Positions 58,653 through 64,000 of a stretch of DNA of 64,000 nt are shown here, piece by piece (the stretch's first letter is position 1; every line of letters begins with the position of its first letter). The translations under genes and the position numbers were made by a program. The stretch is taken from contig LNAC01000861.1 of the NCBI GenBank assembly GCA_002007465.1, positions 248,314 to 312,313 of the forward strand, written 5' to 3'. Source of the stretch: Ailurus styani. Taxonomy: Eukaryota; Chordata; Mammalia; Carnivora; Ailuridae. The notes under the pieces are model-generated. The model ran no database searches. It was not told the origin of the DNA and worked only from the letters and a program-made list of their open reading frames with translations.

Positions 58653-59062
58653 GTTTATTTTTTAAAAGATTTTATTTATTGGGTGCCTGGGTGGCTCAGT
58701 GGGTTAAGCCTCTGCCTTCGGCTCAGGTCATGATCCGAGGGTCCTGGGATCGAGGCCCGCATCGGGTTCTCTGCTCAGCAGGGAGCCTGCCTCCTCCTCT
58801 CTCTCTGCCTGCCTCTTTGCCTACTTGTGATCTCTCTTTCTGTCAAATAAAAATAAAAATCTTTTTAAAAAGATTTTATTTATTTGACAGAGAGAGAGAG
58901 AGAGAGAGAGAGATCACAAGCAGAAAGTCAGGTAGAGAGAGAGAGGAGGAAGCAGGCTCCTTGCTGAGCAGATAACCCGATGAGGGGCTCAATCCCAGGA
59001 CCCTGAGATCATGACCTGAGCCGAAGGCAGAGGCTTAACCCACTGAGCCACCCAGGCGCCTC
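58653..59062 (-). mobile_element. SINEC split by another SINEC in its tail
   Basis: The tail part is 58653-58680 and the body and head are 58868-59062, ending GAGCCACCCAGGCGCC. The outer target duplication is TATTTTCCCTCTTTT (58638-58652) and TATTTTCCCTTTTTT (59063-59077). A (GA)n stretch of about 11 units starts its body. Confidence 0.94.
58681..58867 (+). mobile_element. SINEC inserted in the tail of an opposite SINEC
   Basis: It is full length from GGGTGCCTGGGTGGCTCAG to an AAATAAAAATAAAAATC tail. The perfect 17-bp duplication AAAAGATTTTATTTATT (58664-58680 and 58868-58884) comes from the tail of the older minus-strand SINEC. Confidence 0.95.
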
Positions 59063-59210
59063 TATTTTCCCTTTTTTTAAATAACTTCTTTTAACATTGT
59101 TTTTAAGGCAGGTGTACTGGCAACAAATTCTCTCAGCTTTTGCTTGTCTGAGAAAGTCTTTATTTATCCCTCATTTTTAAAGAATAATAATAATAATTAC
59201 AGTTCAGGTT

Positions 59211-61219
59211 TTTCTACCCTGGCGCTTGTTCCCCTTGTCATTTCACTGGCAAATCTCTGCTTCAGGAAGCCACGATTCACCATATTCTTCTGTCTATCTC
59301 TCCAGTCTTGGGGGCAGTAATTTGCTCTGTGTCCTCCCTTTTCTTAATGATCAAGAAGAGTCGTTGGTTTTTTGAGCTAGTCAGCTTCTGATTTGATAGT
59401 ATGGAGTGGTGACTTCCAAGCTTCTTATGTTTGGAACCAACAACCAGAAGTCCTTTTATTCTTTCTCGAAGTACATTTTCTTATTAATGTGAAGAAACTT
59501 TTTTTCCATGTGAGTTGAACTTCTCTACTCTGCTCTATGTGGAGTATGTAACACTCAGCAGGGAGACATAGGTGTCAGAAGCTTAGAAAAATGAGGTCAG
59601 TGCAGTTCACTTGCTCCCAGACTGAGATTCTATGCCGCTGTGACCCTCTGAAGGCTCGGGGGCCTTTTCTCCTATAGTACTGCTCAGATGTTCAGCATGA
59701 GTTAATGAGAAGAAAAGCACAGAGAACATGAAGGGGCTTTTGATTTCTTCCATCTATACAGGGATTTGCCAACTTGGATCCTTCTCCAAGGTTATAAAAT
59801 AAATTCTAGATGATCATTTTCTGTGTTTAAGTTTCTAGTCTATTTGTTCTGGGAATCTACCTCATTCGTGGCCTCTCTCTTATTTTGCCTGAATATTTGT
59901 AGAGAAATTATAGCATGGGGAAGTCCTGAACACTTGAGGAGACATCAAGATTTCAGAGTCACAAGAAGCTCTAGAAAGCTTATCTGGAGTCTCTCGATGT
60001 AGGTAGTGTCGAGAGAATTACATGAGGGTAGTTGGACTGGGAAATTGCTTAACCCGCTGACATTATCTTTATGCCTTCCAAAAGAGCTGGTGAACTCACC
60101 TAGCATTTGTTCAGCTGATCTGTCCTGTGCAAAAATCACCATCTTCTCCACTTAGAGACAAAAGGCATCTCCCTTTATAGCTTTTTCTGACAATTTCCTG
60201 TCAGACATTTGCAAAGTTAGTCAGACACGCAGACAGGAGCCTTTGACAGAACAAGGGTGACATTTCAAAGAAAGAATGATGATAGGTTGCCTAACAGCAC
60301 ACTCCAGAAATAAGCGCCTTTGAAAGGTACAGTGGAAGTTTCTGAGCATCAGACTGGTATTTCACCATGTAGCGCTATCCATTGAGTCCTTTCATGTAGC
60401 TCAACATGAGTTAAATTATGTAGAAGTTGCAAATGCCAAATCACAGAAAGGTGAATTTAAAATTCCTATTTTACAGCTCTGAATTAGTGTGGACACTTCC
60501 CATCAAGAAGGACATTTGTTTCACTTGAGTCCTTGGCACAAATATTGCTCTTTTATGAACAAATTGCAGCTGGAAAAATGATATTCCCCACAGGTAGAAG
60601 GAAGGTATTGCTTTTACATTCTCAATAACTAAATGAATATGTATTTTTGATAGCTGCTTTAAAAATGCCTTCCTTGCAGAGTGTTTGAAAGTATAGTTAC
60701 CAGTATTTGAAAGTAGGCCCTAAGTACTGAGAAATAGCTTGCCCTTTCCATAATACAGAATTGAGCAGGAAAGTAAGATGCTGTTAGTGGCTAGATTGCC
60801 AGCTTCAGAGGTATGCAATAGCGTGATTGAATTCAATGAGGGCAGAGACAACTCTTTGGGCTGTTTTCTTCACACTAGTATAGAGTATAATTCCCATAGA
60901 TGGGCTCCCACATGATGTTGGCATATCCATTCTGAAGGGGCTTGGTTGCAAGAGCATTGTAATACCTACTTCCTGCCTAACTTGAATGCACACACATAGT
61001 GAACAGATCTTACCTTGTTCATTCCCTCTCAATGAAGGCTTGGAAATTTGGGGTTTAATCCCAGGTTGAATCAAATACACAATCTTCAGAAAATTTTCAA
61101 CTTCCCTGGGACTCAATTCTTTAACCAGCAAAATGGAAAAAAGTGAATTAATCCACATGTCCCATCATGTAACTCTTACTACGATATCTGCCCTTCCCAG
61201 AGATAAGACTAAAGGTCTG
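59211..61219. other. Mostly unique sequence
   Basis: The first 300 bases ('atagtatggagtggtgactt') may still belong to an old repeat. The rest shows nothing recognisable. A 117-codon frame at 60805-61158 (minus) has no recognisable domain. Confidence 0.45.
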
Positions 61220-61650
61220 ATAATTGCCCATTAGCCCTGCAAGGGCAGGTCCCATATTGTTCTTACTATGCATATTTCCACCTATGCTCTCCCTTCTTCT
61301 ATTCCAAAAACATATGCCTTCTTGCTGTTTCAAATATGCCTCGTACATTCTCCCTACCTGGATTTTGTTCTCACTGTTCCTGGCATACTCATGTCCCAGC
61401 CATTCATTCTCCAAGGGCCCCTGCCCTTTGCCCTACTTAAAACACAGTTCTCTCTTTCCCTAGTGCTCTCCCTCTGCATTCTTTGCTTACACATCTGACA
61501 TATTATATACTGCACATTTTGTTTATTTACCTATACACACACATACAAATAAGAAAAAAATCACAAACACAAAGATTTTTGCTTCATTATTCACTATTGT
61601 ATCTATTTACGCACAGCAGATGCTCCATAAATATTTTAATGAACATATAG
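61220..61650 (+). repeat. LINE-2 3' region
   Basis: 'tattccaaaaacatatgcct', 'ctacctggattttgttctca', 'tctgacatattatatactgc' and the end 'cagatgctccataaatattt' are in L2 order. Confidence 0.7.
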
Positions 61651-61679
61651 TAAACATTTTTATGGGTTTTAGAGATTTC

Positions 61680-61830
61680 TTACTTAATTCTTACTCTACC
61701 AGGAAAAGATAATTTTAATCCCCATTTTATGGATGATGAAAATGAGATTTAAAAGCATTCAAACATGTAGGGCCTAAAGCCCCACAGTTGGCATGTGATC
61801 ATCCAGGACATACCCTTGAGCCCCCTTTGA
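61680..61830 (-). repeat. MIR fragment
   Basis: 'cttacttaattcttactcta', 'tttaatccccattttatgga', 'gatgatgaaaatgagattta' are reversed MIR. Confidence 0.8.
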
Positions 61831-63079
61831 TTTCAAATCCATTTTCTTTTTGTTACACTATCCTGCTTCTTTCTACTTCAAGAGGCTGCTGTGAGAATTT
61901 AGTTTAAAATTATTCGAAGTCTTTAAAAACCACAATGTCCCATTTTCAAGAAAAGCATGCTAAACATTATATTTGTATCTGTTTTTTGATGAGAACACAA
62001 ACCAGTGCCCTTTTTTAGAATCCATTTTTTCCTCCGCATTGGTTTTTGACAGGCATAAGCTCAAATGTATTCCCCGTGTCCACTGAATGATCTGGAGGAG
62101 CAAGCCCAAAGTGCTATGGGATGAGAGAAGGGAAAGACTGTGGTGGATGGGAAGGAAGATGAGGAGCCACGTGATAATAAAAGTGCTGTCTTCTGATGGT
62201 ATCAGTTACCATCGTCAGTAGCTGCCATCATCTTAGTTCATCAGCCTCTGGGTTTGTTGCCTATCTCTGTCTGAGTGTCAATGAGGGTAAGCATACACCA
62301 TGGTCCACAACACTGCCTGTGGGAGGAGACGAGTCTCCCCCACCCCCACCCCACAACCTCCCCACTCACACACACAGACCTGCCCCTTAGCCTCAGTGCC
62401 TGAATTTGCTGCTTATGTCAGCTGCGCCCTCCTCACAATTCTGTCTCATATCAGCACCAGCTGTAACTCTGGGGAAATGTCTGCTACTTCTTGAGTGAAA
62501 GATACAGAAATATTCAACAGTCAATCATTCTGTTTGTGGAGTATTCACTAATTATCTATGGGATAAGAATGAGGGCCAGACACCATGCCAGTCACCTGGA
62601 GCTTCAAGTAAAATAGCACACCTTATCAGTCAGGAGCTGAATATATTTGGACAATGATTTACCTTCTCACGTGAGAAGTGTTTTAATAGAGGGCGACTAA
62701 GTTGGACAACGCTATTCCAGCTTTTGCTTATGTGCAGTCTGCCTCTGTTTCTAGCCCATACCAACCTTGAACAAAGAATTTGTCCCCTCTTCTTTGGTTT
62801 TCCCCAAGGAAATTCACTCAAACATCTGAGTAAGAAATGTTGACTTTGTCAGGGATTTCACAGAGGAAGTGGATAAAGGGTCTACATTCGATAGCATTTA
62901 GCTGACCATGTGAAGACCCACCAGAGTCAATACTGTTTCCAGAGTCTCTTTGGCCCTACCACTCCTGATGGGATGGAGGTGGGGGTTCTCTCTCCTATAG
63001 ATCCAAGTTCCAAGCCTGGCTGACTCAAGTCTAGATGCTCAATAACACTTATGGAAATTATTATTTTTTTACTGTGGCA
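61831..63079. other. Unique sequence
   Basis: No repeat or gene is recognised. A C-rich patch lies at 62334-62390. Confidence 0.5.
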
Positions 63080-63715
63080 AATTAATGGGTAAACTATTAT
63101 TTTTTATTGTGTTAAATACATATAACATATAACTTACTATTGTAACCACTTTGAGGTGTACCATTCAGTGGTACTAAGTACATTCATACTGTTGTGCAGT
63201 CATCACCACCATCCATCTCCAGAACTCTTTTCATTTTATAAAACTGAACTCTGCACCTATTAAGCAATAATTCCCAATAATGCCTCCTACTCCAAACTCC
63301 TAGTAACCTCTACTCTGTTTTCTTTCTCTGTTCTTTTTTAATCTTCCCTTTTCCTCTACATCCTCTAAACCACTGCTCTACTCCGTGTTGCTATGAATTC
63401 AGCTTTGTTTAATTCCACATATATAAGTGAAATGCAATATTTGTCTGGCTTATTTCACTTTGCATAATGTCCTCTGTGTTTGTCTGTGTTGTCACAAATG
63501 TTAGGATTTTATTCATCTATCAATGGATATTTAGGTTGTTTCCATATATTGGCTATCGTGAATAATGTTACAATAAACATGGGAGTGAAAATATCTCTTC
63601 AAGATAGTGATTTCCTTTCCTTTGGGTATTTATCCAGAAGTAGGGTTGTTGAGTCATTGGTAGTTCTATTTTTAATTTTTTGTGAACCTACATACTGTTT
63701 TCTGTAATGGTTGAT
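63080..63715 (-). mobile_element. Old LINE-1 (L1M-type) 3' end
   Basis: Reversed L1M 3' UTR and ORF2 end: 'attgtgttaaatacatataa', 'gtgtaccattcagtggtact', 'catactgttgtgcagtcatc', 'aataatgttacaataaacat', 'gggtatttatccagaagtag'. It is similar in layout to the copy at 197-1065. Confidence 0.9.
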
Positions 63716-64000
63716 ACAATTTACAATTGAGTGAGTAAACGAATGAATGAAAAAGTGATTGAAACATGAAAGTAATGGTTTAAGCAAATCATTTTTTTAG
63801 ATTTCTTTAACTATGACTCATCAAAAAGACATCAAAAAGCTATAAGTAAAGCATTTTTAAATGATTGAAGGAATTCTATACTGAATTATTGAAAATTGAA
63901 AAGCTAAGAATACTTTTGTAAAAAATCAATAAATAATTAACAGAGTTGGGCACCTTAATCAGCTTTTGTAAATTTGGATTTTCTTGTATTGGGTTTATTC
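63716..64000. other. Unique AT-rich sequence to the window end
   Basis: Nothing is recognised. Confidence 0.5.

Larger units (their letters stand above)
55530..59210 (-). mobile_element. Old LINE-1 (L1M-type) with internal deletion and nested SINECs
   Basis: 55530-55865 is reversed L1M 3' UTR ('tttaaggtttacaaaactga', 'acatcgacacattataatca'). From about 55866 the text is reversed mid-ORF2. The minus strand still shows 'LIPKPGKDI' and 'MNIDANLLNK' (56205-56444). The ORF2 C terminus that should lie between is missing. It continues to 'aaggcaggtgtactggcaac' near 59110. SINECs at 56993, 58338, 58653 and 58681 interrupt it. Confidence 0.8.

Noticed and set aside
58338..59062. A- and B-box-like motifs that could be read as tRNA genes
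   Set aside because: They are the tRNA-Lys-derived heads of SINECs and do not form a complete tRNA cloverleaf.
60805..61158. 117-codon minus-strand frame, among the longest in real sequence
   Set aside because: It has no recognisable domain, and its composition and length are compatible with chance in AT-rich DNA. There is no splice or promoter context.

Overview
This window is vertebrate nuclear DNA from a caniform carnivore, probably a musteloid (weasel, mink, otter and relatives). The main evidence is at least 18 tRNA-Lys-derived CAN SINEs (SINEC). They carry the head GGCGCCTGGGTGGCTCAG, the B-box-like CAGGTCATGATCCCAGGGTC, a CT-rich body and an AATAAA-bearing A-rich tail. Carnivore-type LINE-1 3' ends support the same reading. 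The placement within musteloids rests on the CT-rich block ('CTGCCTGCCTCTCTGCCTACTTGTGAT') as I remember it and is an inference.

I find no supportable protein-coding gene, exon set, CpG island or promoter. Every open frame with recognisable protein similarity is decayed LINE-1 ORF2. The window is therefore intergenic or deep intronic DNA, dominated by repeats of several ages.

Layout. 1-7.3 kb: a SINEC at the edge, an old L1 3' end, an unnamed old repeat, an MLT1-type LTR, unique sequence and a younger L1. 7.3-16.5 kb: mostly unique, with MIR and L2 relics, an MLT1-type LTR split by a SINEC, and another SINEC. 16.6-17.2 kb: a young L1 3' end that stops at a single unknown base (17175). 17.2-22.4 kb: a (CA)n array and L2 copies in both orientations. 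22.4-26.4 kb: one L1 insertion whose 5' part is inverted (twin priming), with a nested SINEC, ending in a long (GAA)n tract that runs into an 805-base N gap (26465-27269). 27.3-41 kb: SINECs, L1, L2, MIR and (CA)n arrays in mostly unique sequence. 41.6-44.8 kb: a heavily decayed old L1/HAL1-like unit that hosts the most notable object here, a 5' half of tRNA-Gly(TCC) inserted without any tail between perfect 17-bp target-site duplications (43631-43696). 45-55.5 kb: two MaLR LTRs, a degraded tRNA-Ile(AAT)-like pseudogene, a hAT-Charlie-type DNA transposon relic, L2 copies and a SINEC. 55.5-59.2 kb: an old L1 carrying four SINECs, two of them tail-to-tail inverted. 59.2-64 kb: unique sequence, L2 and MIR, and an old L1 3' end.

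There is no operon-like or pathway organisation. The biology visible is retrotransposition: L1-type target-primed reverse transcription mobilising L1 itself, SINEC RNA and, in one case, a cleaved tRNA. Several unique stretches with clustered homeodomain-type motifs are flagged as possible conserved noncoding elements, with low confidence.
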